The notes: a model not told the origin generated them from the sequence alone. A stretch of 64,000 nt of DNA from Arcanobacterium phocisimile (GCF_016904675.1 NZ_CP070228.1:1550001-1614000); one strand, 5' to 3'. Shown: positions 9,603 through 19,742, numbered from the stretch's first letter. Made by a program: numbers and translations.

Positions 9603-12600
9603 TTAGAGTTCCGAACCGGTTTGAAGATCTTCCAAACCGGTGGTGATACCGGCGCTTTGCGGAGCGCGGAAGGCATCGTCGTCGGAATCTTGGAGGTTGA
9701 TCGGGTTACCGGCAGCATCCAAAGCTTCGACGTTCAAGCACAAGGAACGCATTTCTTGTACCAGAACCTTAAAGGACTCTGGGATGCCAGGTTCTGGAAC
9801 GTTATCGCCCTTGACGATTGCTTCATAAACCTTGACACGGCCGACGGTGTCGTCAGACTTGATGGTCAACATTTCTTGGAGGGTGTGCGCTGCACCGTAG
9901 GCCTCGAGGGCCCACACTTCCATTTCTCCGAAACGCTGTCCACCGAACTGAGCCTTACCACCGAGTGGCTGCTGAGTAACCATGGAGTATGGTCCGGTTG
10001 AGCGGGCGTGGATCTTATCGTCAACCAGGTGGTGCAACTTGAGCATGTACATGTAACCCACAGAAACTGGTTCTGGGAATGGGTCACCGGTACGACCGTC
10101 GAAGAGTTGCGCTTTACCGGATGCCCCGATAAGTCGCTCGCCATCACGGTTGAGGTTGGTGTTATCGAGCAAACCACGAAGTTCGTTGGATTCAACACCG
10201 TCGAACACTGGGGTAGCTACTCGACCGTCGCGCTGTCCTACGACTGCGTTATCTGGAAGGCGAACTGCCCATTCTTCACCGGCTTCGCGGGCTGCGGTAG
10301 CATCCCATCCCTGGGAAGCTACCCAACCAAGGTGAAGTTCGAAGACCTGACCTAGGTTCATACGTGATGGCACGCCCAATGGGTTGAGGACGATATCGAC
10401 TGGGGTTCCGTCAGCCATGAATGGCATGTCTTCCAATGGGAGAATACGGGAGATAACACCCTTGTTTCCGTGTCGTCCTGCCATCTTGTCACCAATGGTG
10501 ATCTTGCGGCGCTGGGCGATGTGTACACGCACGGTCTGACGTACGTCAGCGGCTAGTTCGTCGTGGTTCTCAGAAGAGAATTCCTTAACGCCGATAACGA
10601 TTCCGGACTCACCGTGTGGAACACGCAGGGAAGTGTCGCGAACTTCCTTGGCCTTTTCACCAAAGATGGCGCGCAGGAGACGCTCTTCGGAGGTTAGTTC
10701 GGTTTCACCCTTCGGGGTAATCTTGCCGACGAGAATATCACCAGCAGAGACTTCAGCACCGATGCGGATAATGCCGCGCTCATCGAGGTGAGCGAGCATA
10801 TCTTCACCGACGTTTGGAATATCGCGGGTGATTTCTTCTGGTCCAAGCTTGGTGTCACGAGCATCGACTTCGTGCTCTTCAATGTGGATGGAGGTCAGCA
10901 AGTCTTCTGACTGGCAACGCTGGGAGACGATGATGGCGTCTTCGTAGTTGTAGCCGTTCCATGCCATGAAGGCAACGAGAAGGTTTTGACCGAGTGCGAG
11001 TTCGCCGCCGTCGGTTGCTGGACCGTCTGCAATGAGTGAGCCCTGTTCGACGCGGTCGCCTTCCGAAACGCGCACAATCTGGTTGGTGCAGTTTCCGGGA
11101 TTGGAGCGCTCGAATTTCAGGAGCTTGTAGACGCGGTGGGTGCCGTCGTCTTCTTCGACATGGACGACGTCTGCCGATACTTCGGTGACGACGCCGCCTG
11201 CCTTAGCGACGATAACTTCGCCTGCGTCAACTGCGGCGCGAACTTCAATACCAGTTCCCACGTATGGGGCGACTGGGCGGATAAGAGGCACGGCCTGGCG
11301 CTGCATGTTCGCACCCATCAGTGCACGGTTAGCGTCGTCGTGCTCGAGGAATGGAATTGCCGCGGTACCGACGGAAACCATCTGGCGTGCGGAAACGTCC
11401 ATGTAGCCCACTTCGTCTGCTGGAACGAGCGCCGGCTCGCCACCTGGGAGGCGTACGAGGACTTCTTCATCAACGAAATGACCGTTTTCATCGAGCGGTG
11501 CCGATGCCTGCGCAACATTGAAACGATCTTCATCTGCCGCATCGAGGTAATCGATTTGATCGGTGACTCGCCCGTCAACGACTTTACGGTATGGCGTTTC
11601 AATGAAACCGAATGCGTTCACGCGTCCGTAGGTAGCCAACGAACCGATGAGACCAATGTTTGGTCCTTCTGGGGTTTCGATTGGACACATACGGCCATAG
11701 TGCGATGGGTGGACATCTCGGACTTCCATCGATGCGCGATCACGGGATAGACCGCCTGGACCAAGCGCTGACAGACGACGCTTGTGGGTCAGGCCTGCCA
11801 ATGGGTTGTTTTGGTCCATGAACTGCGACAGCTGGGAGGTTCCAAAGAATTCCTTGATTGCTGCGACAATTGGGCGAATGTTAATCAACGATGACGGCGT
11901 AATTGCTTCCGCTTCCTGAGTGGTCATGCGCTCACGAACCATACGATCCAAGCGGGCCAAACCGGTGCGAACCTGATTCTGAATCAGTTCGCCTACTGCA
12001 CGGATACGACGGTTGCCGAAGTGGTCGATATCGTCGGTTTCGACTGGAACTTCTTTGCCACCCTCAACGGTTGCGATCGTTGATTCGTTCGCATGGAGAG
12101 CTAAGAGGTACCGCAGGGTTGCGGTGACGTCTTGGAGCTGGAGCTGACGCTGATCGGAATCAATCTCGGTACCGAGCTTCTTGTTTACCTTATACCGGCC
12201 AACCTTTGCCATATCGTAACGCTTCGGGTTGTGGTAGAAATTGTTGATCAGCGCACGACCAGCTTCAGCTGTGGGTGGCTCACCTGGGCGAAGTTTGCGG
12301 TAAAGATCTTGTAAAGCTTCTTCTTGAGTCTTAACCGAGTCCTTTTCCAAGGTGTCAAGGAGAATCGGGAAGTCCTTGAACTCTTCACGAATCTCAGCTT
12401 CAGACATACCCAGAGCCTTGAGGAAGACGGTGGCTGACTGCTTACGCTTACGATCGACGCGGACACCAACGGAGTCACGCTTATCGATTTCAAACTCCAA
12501 CCATGCACCGCGTGATGGGATGATCTTCGTTGAGTAGATGTACTTATCCGAGGTCTTATCGGCCGCGCGCTCAAAGTAGACGCCTGGCGAGCGGACAAGC

Positions 12601-13127
12601 TGGGAGACGACAACACGCTCGGTACCATTGATGACGAAGGTTCCTTGTGGAGTCATCAACGGAAAATCGCCGATAAAGGTGGTTTGAGACTTAATTTCGC
12701 CGGTCTCGTAGTTTTGGAATTCTGCAGTAACATACAACGCAGCTGAGTAAGTGAGATCTTTCTCCTTACACTCTGCAATGGACGCTTTTTCCTCTTCGAG
12801 ATGCGGATTCGACAGGACAAGCCCCATCGTTCCGGCAGTATTCTCGATCGGGGATACTTCATCAAAAATTTCTTCAAGGCCAGACTTCTCGCCTTCGGCA
12901 GCGCTTTCGCGCCATTCATCAGATCCGATGAGCCAGCCGTAACTGGAGGTCTGAAGACCGAGGAGGTCTGGAACTGATAGTGGTTCGTTGATCTTTGCAA
13001 ACGAAACACGATCAGAAACTAATTTGCCGTTCACGACGGTGGGCGTAGGGGTGCTATGCACAGCCAAAGGTGATCCTTCCCTGGGTTCTGGTAAGGGATA
13101 TGCATTGACTTCGCTTTCGACAACCAT
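9603..13127 (-). CDS. rpoB: RNA polymerase subunit beta
   Basis: Beta forms the other half of the RNA polymerase active-site cleft and is the rifampicin target. The 1174-residue length is normal for actinobacteria. The rifampicin region reads [18 protein letters not shown] followed by [13 protein letters not shown], with the classic Asp, His and Ser positions unmutated, so no resistance change is visible. The ATG at 13127 has no convincing Shine-Dalgarno sequence. A GTG about 20 codons in ([10 protein letters not shown]) is an alternative, preceded at a distance by AAGGA. The gene is 421 nt downstream of rplL. Confidence 0.97.
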   Translation of the reverse strand: MVVESEVNAYPLPEPREGSPLAVHSTPTPTVVNGKLVSDRVSFAKINEPLSVPDLLGLQTSSYGWLIGSDEWRESAAEGEKSGLEEIFDEVSPIENTAGTMGLVLSNPHLEEEKASIAECKEKDLTYSAALYVTAEFQNYETGEIKSQTTFIGDFPLMTPQGTFVINGTERVVVSQLVRSPGVYFERAADKTSDKYIYSTKIIPSRGAWLEFEIDKRDSVGVRVDRKRKQSATVFLKALGMSEAEIREEFKDFPILLDTLEKDSVKTQEEALQDLYRKLRPGEPPTAEAGRALINNFYHNPKRYDMAKVGRYKVNKKLGTEIDSDQRQLQLQDVTATLRYLLALHANESTIATVEGGKEVPVETDDIDHFGNRRIRAVGELIQNQVRTGLARLDRMVRERMTTQEAEAITPSSLINIRPIVAAIKEFFGTSQLSQFMDQNNPLAGLTHKRRLSALGPGGLSRDRASMEVRDVHPSHYGRMCPIETPEGPNIGLIGSLATYGRVNAFGFIETPYRKVVDGRVTDQIDYLDAADEDRFNVAQASAPLDENGHFVDEEVLVRLPGGEPALVPADEVGYMDVSARQMVSVGTAAIPFLEHDDANRALMGANMQRQAVPLIRPVAPYVGTGIEVRAAVDAGEVIVAKAGGVVTEVSADVVHVEEDDGTHRVYKLLKFERSNPGNCTNQIVRVSEGDRVEQGSLIADGPATDGGELALGQNLLVAFMAWNGYNYEDAIIVSQRCQSEDLLTSIHIEEHEVDARDTKLGPEEITRDIPNVGEDMLAHLDERGIIRIGAEVSAGDILVGKITPKGETELTSEERLLRAIFGEKAKEVRDTSLRVPHGESGIVIGVKEFSSENHDELAADVRQTVRVHIAQRRKITIGDKMAGRHGNKGVISRILPLEDMPFMADGTPVDIVLNPLGVPSRMNLGQVFELHLGWVASQGWDATAAREAGEEWAVRLPDNAVVGQRDGRVATPVFDGVESNELRGLLDNTNLNRDGERLIGASGKAQLFDGRTGDPFPEPVSVGYMYMLKLHHLVDDKIHARSTGPYSMVTQQPLGGKAQFGGQRFGEMEVWALEAYGAAHTLQEMLTIKSDDTVGRVKVYEAIVKGDNVPEPGIPESFKVLVQEMRSLCLNVEALDAAGNPINLQDSDDDAFRAPQSAGITTGLEDLQTGSEL

Positions 13128-13548
13128 TCATTTTGCCGGATATGCCAGTAGAATGAACTATTTTCAAGGAAAAATGGTAGCCAAAAGACAAGCCATGCAA
13201 GTTTCTAATTTACCGTTCACACACAGGAAAGTCTACCCCTAACCACTGTGGTAGGGGTCACGACTCCTATAGACCTGCAGACAATCCTCGAATCACTGTA
13301 CAGCCGTCGTGCTACGTACAGGCCCCTCGATTAACCTGAGGATTAAGAAAATATCTCAACGCGAAAACTCTCCCACACTTTCGGCTGCGATGCAAGTAGG
13401 GGCACGATTGGGCGAGCCTAACCCTCGATAATCTTTCACTATCGGAACACAGAGAGATCCCCCAAACAGTAATGTTTGGGGGATCGTCTCAACCGCTGGT
13501 GATTAACCAACAAGTTTTAGTTCGTGATTGCGGATTAAACCGCGAAAA
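13128..13548 (-). promoter_or_regulatory. rplL-rpoB intergenic region (leader of rpoB)
   Basis: These 421 bp hold no credible gene. Two RNA structures are visible on the minus strand: the 12-bp hairpin at 13456-13485, listed separately, and a smaller one at 13235-13258 (ACCCCTA-type arms of 7 bp). In other bacteria this gap carries an attenuator that lowers rpoBC relative to rplJL, and actinobacteria often add a separate rpoB promoter. I could not pick a convincing -35/-10 pair. Confidence 0.5.
13456..13485 (-). terminator. Hairpin after rplL (attenuator candidate)
   Basis: A perfect 12-bp stem GATCCCCCAAAC / GTTTGGGGGATC (13456-13467 with 13474-13485, loop 6 nt) begins 64 nt past the rplL stop. 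It is not followed by a U-tract on the minus strand. This suits partial termination between the ribosomal protein genes and rpoBC. Confidence 0.6.
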
Positions 13549-13935
13549 TCACTTAAGGGTGACGGTTGCGCCAGCGCCTTCGAGCTGCTCCTTAGCCTTC
13601 TCAGCGGTCTCCTTGTTGACACCTTCGAGAACTGGCTTTGGTGCACCATCAACGAGGTCCTTAGCTTCCTTCAGACCGAGGGAGGTAAGGGCGCGCACCT
13701 CCTTAATAACACCGATCTTCTTGTCGCCAGCAGATTCGAGAATGACGTCAAATTCGTCCTTCTCTTCTGCAACTTCAGCGGCACCACCAGCAGCAGGAGC
13801 TGCAGCAGCAACTGCAACTGGAGCAGCTGCTTCTACGTCAAATTCTTCTTCGAACTTCTTAACGAAGTCGTTGAGCTCAACAAGGGTGAGCTCCTTGAAA
13901 GCTTCGATGAGCTCTTCAGCGGTGAGCTTAGCCAT
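13549..13935 (-). CDS. rplL: 50S ribosomal protein L7/L12
   Basis: L7/L12 forms the flexible stalk that recruits translation factors. The 128-residue protein has the N-terminal dimerisation segment [17 protein letters not shown], an alanine-rich hinge (residues ~33-50) and the C-terminal factor-binding domain with [16 protein letters not shown]. It is a short distance downstream of rplJ in the usual order. Confidence 0.98.
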   Translation of the reverse strand: MAKLTAEELIEAFKELTLVELNDFVKKFEEEFDVEAAAPVAVAAAAPAAGGAAEVAEEKDEFDVILESAGDKKIGVIKEVRALTSLGLKEAKDLVDGAPKPVLEGVNKETAEKAKEQLEGAGATVTLK

Positions 13936-14000
13936 GATTGGCCTACCTTCCTTTGCCTACGTGTGAGGCGGGTTTTATTGATTAAGTTATGCTACTACAC

Positions 14001-14525
14001 TCAGGCAGTAGCTTCTTCTTGCTTCGCACGTAGTGCGTCGACGGTGCGTACCAGCTTGGTTGCTGGTGCGTTGAATACAAATGCAGCCTTCTGCATGGAA
14101 GCCTTGAGAGCTCCTGCGGCCTTGGCCAAAAGGACCTCGCGAGATTCGAGATCGGCGAGCTTCTGAACATCTTCAGCAGCCAGAAGAGTACCTTCGAGAA
14201 CACCAGCCTTGACAATAAGTGCTGGGTTTTCTTTAGCAAAGTTCTTTACTGCTTTAGCTGCGGAAGCGATGTCACCGGTGACGAATGCCAGTGCAGTCGG
14301 GCCAGAGAGAGCTTCGTCGAGTCCTTCGACGCCAGCTTCCTTAGCCGCGATGCGAGCGAGGGTGTTCTTAGCAACCACGTATGTTGCTTCCTGACCCATT
14401 GCGCGACGAAGATTCTTCATCTGTGCAACAGTCAGTCCGCGATACTCAGTTACGAGAACGGCCGAAGAACCCGAGAATAGCTCCTTGAGCTCTGCGATCG
14501 CTGCAGACTTGTCGGTCCGTGCCAT
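14001..14525 (-). CDS. rplJ: 50S ribosomal protein L10
   Basis: L10 anchors the L7/L12 dimers to the 50S stalk and regulates its own operon by binding its mRNA leader. I start at the ATG at 14525 (MARTDKSAAIAELKE), which gives 174 residues, normal for L10, and has GGAGG 6 nt upstream. A longer frame reaching 14597 only adds translated leader. The conserved VTEYRGLTVAQM segment is clear. The leader carries an L10-type RNA and an intrinsic terminator, listed separately. Confidence 0.97.
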   Translation of the reverse strand: MARTDKSAAIAELKELFSGSSAVLVTEYRGLTVAQMKNLRRAMGQEATYVVAKNTLARIAAKEAGVEGLDEALSGPTALAFVTGDIASAAKAVKNFAKENPALIVKAGVLEGTLLAAEDVQKLADLESREVLLAKAAGALKASMQKAAFVFNAPATKLVRTVDALRAKQEEATA

Positions 14526-14580
14526 GGGACCTCCTTCCGATTGAATGCCGTGGTCGGAAGTTCTAGACGCGAAACTCGAG

Positions 14581-14612
14581 AAATAAAAAATCCTCATGCG
14601 CAGGCATGAGGA
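14581..14612 (-). terminator. Intrinsic terminator upstream of rplJ (attenuator)
   Basis: The stem TCCTCATGC / GCATGAGGA (14591-14599 with 14604-14612, 4-nt loop) is followed on the minus strand by TTTTTTATTT (14590-14581). It lies between the promoter and the rplJ start, so it can only act as an attenuator of rplJ-rplL. It is one of the few canonical U-tract terminators in the window. Confidence 0.8.
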
Positions 14613-14705
14613 GAATAACAGTACACTGTTTTCAAATCGTACCTACGCGGGCTTCGCCGTGCGAACTTCGCCCTGAAAATTTCAGGCGACCTGCGGTCTT
14701 GGGCA
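14613..14705 (-). ncRNA. Ribosomal protein L10 leader
   Basis: The RNA between the predicted start point and the attenuator contains AAGACCGCAGGTCG, a short CCTGAAA/TTTCAGG hairpin and CCCGCGTAGGT. This order fits the L10-binding leader motif known upstream of rplJ in Gram-positive bacteria. Binding of L10 would steer the downstream terminator at 14581-14612. The assignment is by motif recognition and position. Confidence 0.65.
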
Positions 14706-14711
14706 TTTAGT

Positions 14712-14740
14712 AGACTACTTCACCTGACCTCGTTTAGCAA
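14712..14740 (-). promoter_or_regulatory. Promoter of rplJ-rplL
   Basis: On the minus strand TTGCTA (14735-14740) is followed after exactly 17 bp by TAGTCT (14712-14717). The start point would fall near 14705, just ahead of the L10 leader. Confidence 0.55.
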
Positions 14741-14774
14741 GAGTTTAGTCGACGACGTGAGCCGTCCAACATTC

Positions 14775-15395
14775 TCACAAGCGCTTCAGCTCCCCTTCAA
14801 TGCGATGAACGAGCATGTCCAAGGCAACCATATTGTGCCCACCTTCGGGAACGATGAGGTCTGCACGACGCTTGGAGGGCTCAACGTAGAGTTCATGCAT
14901 CGGCTTCACGGTGTCGAGATACTGCGCTTCAACTGATTCCAAAGACCGGCCACGTTCCACAACATCTCGCTTGATCCGACGCAGGATACGGACATCAGCA
15001 TCGGTATCAACAAAGATTTTTACGTCACACAGATCGCACAGTTGAGGTTCAGCGAATATCAAGATTCCCTCTATGATCAACACAGGCGCCGGCTCAATAT
15101 GTTGCGTATGCTCAGCACGATTATGGTTCGCATAATCGTAGACTGGAGCTTCAATTGCCTGGCCCTTGAGCAGCTGATGAATATGCTGGACTAACAACGC
15201 ATTGTCGAACGATTGTGGATGGTCATAATTGAGCTTCGAGCGCTCCTCATAACTTAAGTCATCGTGCGCCTTGTAGTACGAGTCGTGAAAAATCACTGAG
15301 GCGTTTGGCGCAAAACGCGATTCAATTGCGCGCGTAAGTGTGGTTTTACCACTACCAGTACCGCCCGCTATCCCAATAACTAAAGATTTCTGCAC
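14775..15395 (-). CDS. udk: Uridine kinase
   Basis: Udk phosphorylates uridine and cytidine to UMP and CMP in pyrimidine salvage. The P-loop GGTGSGKTT is at residues 11-19. The family features HDSYYK, NYDHPQSFD and YDYANHNR are present, and the 206-residue length is typical. It starts with GTG (complement of 15393-15395) after AGGGG. It lies between rplJ and rplK-rplA and has its own upstream region. That position is not part of the conserved ribosomal block, so it is probably an independent gene. Confidence 0.95.
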   Translation of the reverse strand: MQKSLVIGIAGGTGSGKTTLTRAIESRFAPNASVIFHDSYYKAHDDLSYEERSKLNYDHPQSFDNALLVQHIHQLLKGQAIEAPVYDYANHNRAEHTQHIEPAPVLIIEGILIFAEPQLCDLCDVKIFVDTDADVRILRRIKRDVVERGRSLESVEAQYLDTVKPMHELYVEPSKRRADLIVPEGGHNMVALDMLVHRIEGELKRL

Positions 15396-15436
15396 CGTAA
15401 AAACCCCTTCATGGCTCTGCCGTTGTCTTGTTGACG

Positions 15437-15442
15437 ATTGTA
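15437..15442 (-). promoter_or_regulatory. Possible -10 element of udk
   Basis: TACAAT on the minus strand lies 42 bp before the udk GTG. No matching -35 is obvious. The rest of the 329-bp udk-rplA gap holds the hairpin at 15641-15686 and nothing else I can identify. Confidence 0.35.
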
Positions 15443-15640
15443 CCGCGATGGATGCGAATTCATTGCGTCTGACTCAAGGTAAAGTGAAAATCGCGCTTGT
15501 ACGTTACGAATACGAGATCGACTGGAAGCAAACCAGCGGTCGCGGTTGCTACTCTTGATCAGCTCAAGACAGTCCCCAGACAACCCAAACCCACATCCTC
15601 GCCAGCGATACGCGCGCGAGAACACATTGCCGACATATAG

Positions 15641-15686
15641 AACTGACGGGTGTGAGACTAGCACACTAGTCTCACACCCGTCAGTT
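15641..15686 (-). terminator. 21-bp perfect hairpin after rplA
   Basis: Arms 15641-15661 and 15666-15686 are perfectly complementary over 21 bp with a CACA loop. No U-tract follows on either strand. It sits 39 nt past the rplA stop and most likely ends the rplK-rplA transcript. Confidence 0.75.
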
Positions 15687-15724
15687 GAACGTCTAACGCT
15701 CTATACTATCAACTCAGATGGAGT

Positions 15725-16429
15725 TCAGGCCTCTTTAGAAGAAGACTTGGTTGCATCAATGCGAATACCAGGACCCATGGTGGTCGAGATGGTTGCCTTG
15801 AGCAGGTAACGACCCTTGGACGAAGCTGGCTTCAAACGCATGATCTCCTCGTGTGCAGCGTTAAAGTTCTCAACGAGCTGCTCTTTCGAGAAGGAAGTAT
15901 TACCAATGATGAACGCAAGGTTGCCGTGCTTATCAACACGGAACTCGATACGGCCACCCTTGATATCGTTGACAGCCTTGGCAGTATCCATTGTGACTGT
16001 GCCAGTCTTTGGGTTTGGCATCAAACCACGCGGACCAAGTACGCGTCCCAAGCGACCAACCTTGCCCATGAGGTCTGGGGTTGCAACAGCTGCATCGAAG
16101 TCAGTCCAGCCACCTGCGACCTTTTCGATGAGCTCATCGCCGCCGACTTCGTCAGCGCCAGCTTCAAGAGCTGCCTGAGCCTTGTCACCAACGGCGAAGA
16201 CGATAACGCGAGCCGTCTTACCAGTGCCGTGTGGAAGGTTAACGGTGCCACGAACCATCTGATCTGCCTTACGCGGATCAACACCGAGGCGGTACATGAC
16301 CTCAACGGTTGATGGGAACTTCGTGACGGAAGTTTTCTGTGCTAGCTCAATAGCCTCGTCTGGTGTGTAAATTTCACCAGCTTGGATGAGCTCAGCAGCC
16401 TTACGGTAATTCTTTGAGCGCTTTGCCAT
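15725..16429 (-). CDS. rplA: 50S ribosomal protein L1
   Basis: L1 binds 23S rRNA at the mobile stalk near the E site. I start at 16429 ([14 protein letters not shown]), giving 234 residues, the usual size, with AAGGAG 9 nt upstream. An upstream in-frame ATG at 16504 only adds untranslated sequence. The conserved [15 protein letters not shown] motif of L1 is intact. It follows rplK. Confidence 0.97.
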   Translation of the reverse strand: MAKRSKNYRKAAELIQAGEIYTPDEAIELAQKTSVTKFPSTVEVMYRLGVDPRKADQMVRGTVNLPHGTGKTARVIVFAVGDKAQAALEAGADEVGGDELIEKVAGGWTDFDAAVATPDLMGKVGRLGRVLGPRGLMPNPKTGTVTMDTAKAVNDIKGGRIEFRVDKHGNLAFIIGNTSFSKEQLVENFNAAHEEIMRLKPASSKGRYLLKATISTTMGPGIRIDATKSSSKEA

Positions 16430-16530
16430 TCTGCTTTTCTCCTTGTCAGCAGTTGTGGGGAACGAGCCCGCTCGGACTCTACCACGATGCCATGGTGGCA
16501 TCATTTACTCGGGATGAGCGGTTGAGATTC

Positions 16531-16965
16531 TCAGATCTCGTCGGTAGTAACGCCCATCGAACGAGCGGTGCCAGCAATAATGCGTGCAGCGTTGTCGATA
16601 TCGTTGGCGTTGAGGTCTGGTTCCTTCGTCTTTGCGATCTCCCGGAGCTGATCTGCAGTGAGGTGGCCAACCTTGTTGGCCTGTGGAACGCCAGAACCCT
16701 TCTTAATGCCAGCAGCCTTCTTAATAAGCTCAGCAGCTGGTGGGGTCTTGGTGATAAAGGTGAACGAACGATCTTCGTAAACCGTAATTTCAACTGGAAT
16801 GATGTTTCCACGCATGGATTCAGTCGCAGCATTGTATGCCTTGGTGAATTCCACAATGTTAACGCCGTGCTGACCCAGTGCTGGGCCTACTGGCGGAGCC
16901 GGTGTGGCCATTCCAGCTTGAATCTGGAGCTTGATCAGACCGGCAACCTTCTTCTTCGGTGGCAT
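16531..16965 (-). CDS. rplK: 50S ribosomal protein L11
   Basis: L11 binds the GTPase-associated centre of 23S rRNA. The 144-residue protein has the proline-rich [16 protein letters not shown] segment that defines the family. An AGAAGGATC ribosome site precedes the ATG. It is 121 nt downstream of nusG and directly upstream of rplA, as in nearly all bacteria. Confidence 0.98.
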   Translation of the reverse strand: MPPKKKVAGLIKLQIQAGMATPAPPVGPALGQHGVNIVEFTKAYNAATESMRGNIIPVEITVYEDRSFTFITKTPPAAELIKKAAGIKKGSGVPQANKVGHLTADQLREIAKTKEPDLNANDIDNAARIIAGTARSMGVTTDEI

Positions 16966-17086
16966 TTTGATCCTTCTTTTCTTATCTGTGACCGCCGCCT
17001 GGCAATGACGACGGGTGCCTTCGTTGAATCAAGAGATACGCATTGTGATGTGGAGATTAGCCTACACAACGCTGATTAGTGAATAA

Positions 17087-17914
17087 TCAGTCCATCTTCT
17101 TAACTTGTCCGAAGGACAAATCGACCGGGGTTTCCTGGCCGACAAGTGTCATGAGAACAGTCAATCGCTGATTAACAGCATCAACCTGAGAAATTGTAGC
17201 TGGCATTCCAACCCATGGCTCGGTGGTGAGCGTCACTGTCTCTCCAACAGAGTACTCAACCTCGAGCGTCAAACCAACTGAACCTACCTGTGCGCCTGCG
17301 GTTTGGGCGGCTACAGCGGCTTCCTTTTCAATAACTGGAGTGAGCATTTGCACAACTTCATCGGGCATCAATGCAACTGGGTTACGTCCGTTTCCAACGA
17401 AACCAGTAACTCCATTCGTGTCCTGCACTACTCGCCATGATTCATCAGTCATCTTCATGCGAATAAGCGCATATCCTGGGATACGCACACGAGAGACGAG
17501 CTTGCGCTGCCCCTTCTTAACTTCGAAGACCTCTTCCATTGGAACTTCAATCTGGAAAATGTAATCTTCCATGTCCAAGGAGCGCATACGGGTTTCAAGA
17601 TCGTGCTTGACGCGCTTTTCGTAGCCAGCATAGGTATGCAGGACGTACCAGCGACCTGGCAAGCCCTTCAACTGCTCACGAACTTTCTCTTCAGTCAGTG
17701 TACGTTCTTCATCAACTTCTGAAGGAGTTTCGGGAACTGGTGCCGGCTCTTGTACTGGTTCAGTTTCCTCTGCGACATCCTCGACTATCTGCTCAGCATT
17801 AACAACTTCAGTCTTTTCTTCTTCTACAGGCATAGCAAAACCCGACGCCTGCTCTGGAGCAGCATCGGAGAATACTGGGTTAGCTTGTGTGTTGTCGAGC
17901 TTTTCCTCAGACAT
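17087..17914 (-). CDS. nusG: Transcription antitermination factor NusG
   Basis: NusG binds RNA polymerase and couples it to Rho or to the ribosome. The NGN domain starts at RWYVLHTYAGYEKRVK, and the C-terminal KOW domain includes PWVGMPATISQVD. An acidic N-terminal extension of about 90 residues is typical of actinobacterial NusG. I start at 17914 (MSEEKLDNTQ, 275 residues), where AGGAAA precedes the ATG; an ATG five codons earlier (MKAGN) is less well placed. It follows secE by 33 nt. Confidence 0.95.
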   Translation of the reverse strand: MSEEKLDNTQANPVFSDAAPEQASGFAMPVEEEKTEVVNAEQIVEDVAEETEPVQEPAPVPETPSEVDEERTLTEEKVREQLKGLPGRWYVLHTYAGYEKRVKHDLETRMRSLDMEDYIFQIEVPMEEVFEVKKGQRKLVSRVRIPGYALIRMKMTDESWRVVQDTNGVTGFVGNGRNPVALMPDEVVQMLTPVIEKEAAVAAQTAGAQVGSVGLTLEVEYSVGETVTLTTEPWVGMPATISQVDAVNQRLTVLMTLVGQETPVDLSFGQVKKMD

Positions 17915-17947
17915 GTTTCCTGCTTTCAATTGACCTGTAGATCAGCG

Positions 17948-18193
17948 CTAGCCGAAGATAACAAGGACGAGCTGGGCAAATACCAGATCGATAATACCCA
18001 CAAAAATCATCACTACGGTGACAAAGAAAACCACCGTAAGGAATAGCTTCCACAGTTCAGAGCGAGTTGGGCGCTGAACTTTCTTTAGCTCAACGAAAAC
18101 TTCGTGGAAAAACTGAATAATGCGAGCAAAGAAGCCTTGCGATTCAGTTTTCGCTGGCTTGTTGCCGTGACTAGACGCGGAAGCCTGGCTCAT
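17948..18193 (-). CDS. secE: Preprotein translocase subunit SecE
   Basis: SecE is the essential clamp of the SecYEG channel. The 81-residue protein has a soluble N-terminus, the conserved amphipathic FFHEVFVELKKVQRPT segment and one C-terminal transmembrane helix (residues ~49-75). An AGAGGA site precedes the ATG. It sits between tRNA-Trp and nusG. Confidence 0.96.
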   Translation of the reverse strand: MSQASASSHGNKPAKTESQGFFARIIQFFHEVFVELKKVQRPTRSELWKLFLTVVFFVTVVMIFVGIIDLVFAQLVLVIFG

Positions 18194-18244
18194 TTGTTAT
18201 CCTCTCGATAATGTGGAAAACGGCCCTTGTGGGCCGCCTTCTAG

Positions 18245-18317
18245 CAGGGCAGGAGGGACTCGAACCCACAACCGCCGGTTTTGGAGACCGGTGCGCTACC
18301 AATTGCGCCACTACCCT
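18245..18317 (-). tRNA. tRNA-Trp (CCA anticodon)
   Basis: The minus strand folds as a cloverleaf: acceptor AGGGTAG with CTGCCCT, D-stem GCGC, anticodon loop CTCCAAA and T-loop TTCGAGT. The anticodon CCA reads UGG. No 3' CCA is encoded. tRNA-Trp just upstream of secE is a conserved arrangement. Confidence 0.97.
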
Positions 18318-18511
18318 ATAAGGGAAAGCTCTTCACTTCGAAGCCTGAGCAGGCTAGCGCGAAGATGCGTTCCACAACTCCCCCTACTTTACTTCCTATT
18401 CGCCATATATACAATCAGATAGATGTAATTCGTACCACAGTCACGTCTCATCTTTCGGACCTGATCCTCGAGTTATGTGACAGTGTGCGTCTTTCGTGCC
18501 AGTATTGGACT

Positions 18512-19717
18512 ATGACACAAACTTCACCTCGCTCCCGCGTTTCTCAGCGCCTTGGGGCATTACAACCATCAGCCACCCTCGCCGTCGACGCCAAGGCCAA
18601 AGCCCTCAAAGCCGCCGGCAAACCAGTCATCGGATTCGGTGCCGGCGAACCGAACTTCCCTACCCCGCAACACGTCGTCGACGCCGCTGTCGCCGCCGCT
18701 CAAGATCCGAAGAACCACAAGTACACCCAAGCCTCCGGTTTGCCCGAACTACGAGAAGCAATCGCAGTGCGCGCCCGCGAAGATGCCGGAATTACCATTG
18801 ATCCAGCCAACATCATCGTCACCAACGGGGGCAAGCAGGCAGTCTTCCAAGCTTTCGCATCCCTGGTTTCCGACGGCGACGAGGTCATTTTGCCGGCTCC
18901 ATACTGGACCACCTACCCCGAAGCTATCCGACTGTGTGGCGGCACCGTCGTCGAAGTATTTGCCGGTCCAGACCAAGACTACAAAGTCACCACTGCACAA
19001 CTCGATGCCGCACTAACGGACAAAACAAAAGTCCTTCTCATGTGCTCCCCATCCAACCCCACCGGTTCAGTCTACACTCCAGCCGAACTTCGCGAAATCG
19101 GCCAATGGGCGCTCGATAACGGAATCTGGATCATCACCGATGAGATCTACGAAAAGCTCGTCTATGAAGGTGAGATGTCCTACCTACTAAAGGTCGTGCC
19201 AGAGCTCGCCGACCAGACCATCGTCGTCAACGGCGTTGCCAAGTCCTATGCCATGACTGGATGGCGCGTGGGTTGGATGTATGGCCCCTCCGACGTCATC
19301 AAGAAAGCAGCCAACTTCCAATCCCATGTTACGTCCAACGTCTCAAACGTCTCCCAGCGTGCCGCCATCGCCGCACTCACCGGCGATCAAAGCATACTCG
19401 CTCCAATGAAAGAAGCTTTTGATCGACGTCGGCAGACGCTGGTTGCCATGCTTCGCGAGATTGATGGCTTTGTTGTCCCCCAGCCTACCGGTGCATTCTA
19501 CGTCTTCCCCAACATCGAAGCGCTACTCGGTAAAGAAATCCGCGGCAAAGTCGCACAGACTTCGGCTGAACTTGCCGAACTTATTTTAGAAGAAGCCGAA
19601 GTAGCCGTCGTTCCCGGCGAAGCCTTCGGAGCGCCCGGTTACCTACGCTTCTCCTATGCGCTTGCCGACGACGACCTCGTTGCCGGTGCCCGTAGACTGC
19701 AAGAACTATTTGCGTAA
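18512..19717 (+). CDS. aspC: Class I aminotransferase, probably aspartate aminotransferase
   Basis: This PLP enzyme probably interconverts aspartate and oxaloacetate. Key residues are visible: the [10 protein letters not shown] substrate loop (residues 43-52), SNPTG at 181-185, Asp210 and Tyr213 around PLP, and the PLP lysine K244 in [15 protein letters not shown] start at 18512 ([14 protein letters not shown], 401 residues) because the longer frame to 18281 reads through the tRNA-Trp locus. There is no Shine-Dalgarno sequence. CAGTAT lies 6 nt before the ATG, so the mRNA may be leaderless. Adjacency to tRNA-Trp/secE matches the actinobacterial aspC locus. Exact substrate preference cannot be read from sequence. 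Confidence 0.9.
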   Translation: MTQTSPRSRVSQRLGALQPSATLAVDAKAKALKAAGKPVIGFGAGEPNFPTPQHVVDAAVAAAQDPKNHKYTQASGLPELREAIAVRAREDAGITIDPANIIVTNGGKQAVFQAFASLVSDGDEVILPAPYWTTYPEAIRLCGGTVVEVFAGPDQDYKVTTAQLDAALTDKTKVLLMCSPSNPTGSVYTPAELREIGQWALDNGIWIITDEIYEKLVYEGEMSYLLKVVPELADQTIVVNGVAKSYAMTGWRVGWMYGPSDVIKKAANFQSHVTSNVSNVSQRAAIAALTGDQSILAPMKEAFDRRRQTLVAMLREIDGFVVPQPTGAFYVFPNIEALLGKEIRGKVAQTSAELAELILEEAEVAVVPGEAFGAPGYLRFSYALADDDLVAGARRLQELFA

Positions 19718-19742
19718 CGAGATAAGCACCTAACCGAAGATA

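Noticed and set aside
11136-11750. 204-codon frame antisense to rpoB
   Set aside because: Fully internal to rpoB with no ribosome site or recognisable domain.
10000-12100. Rifampicin resistance changes in rpoB
   Set aside because: The resistance region reads as wild type at the classic Asp, His and Ser positions.
13528-14166. 212-codon frame antisense to rplL and rplJ
   Set aside because: Crosses two certain ribosomal protein genes and their spacer; a shadow frame.
16414-17079. 221-codon frame antisense to rplK
   Set aside because: Covers rplK and both flanking spacers; no domain and no start context.
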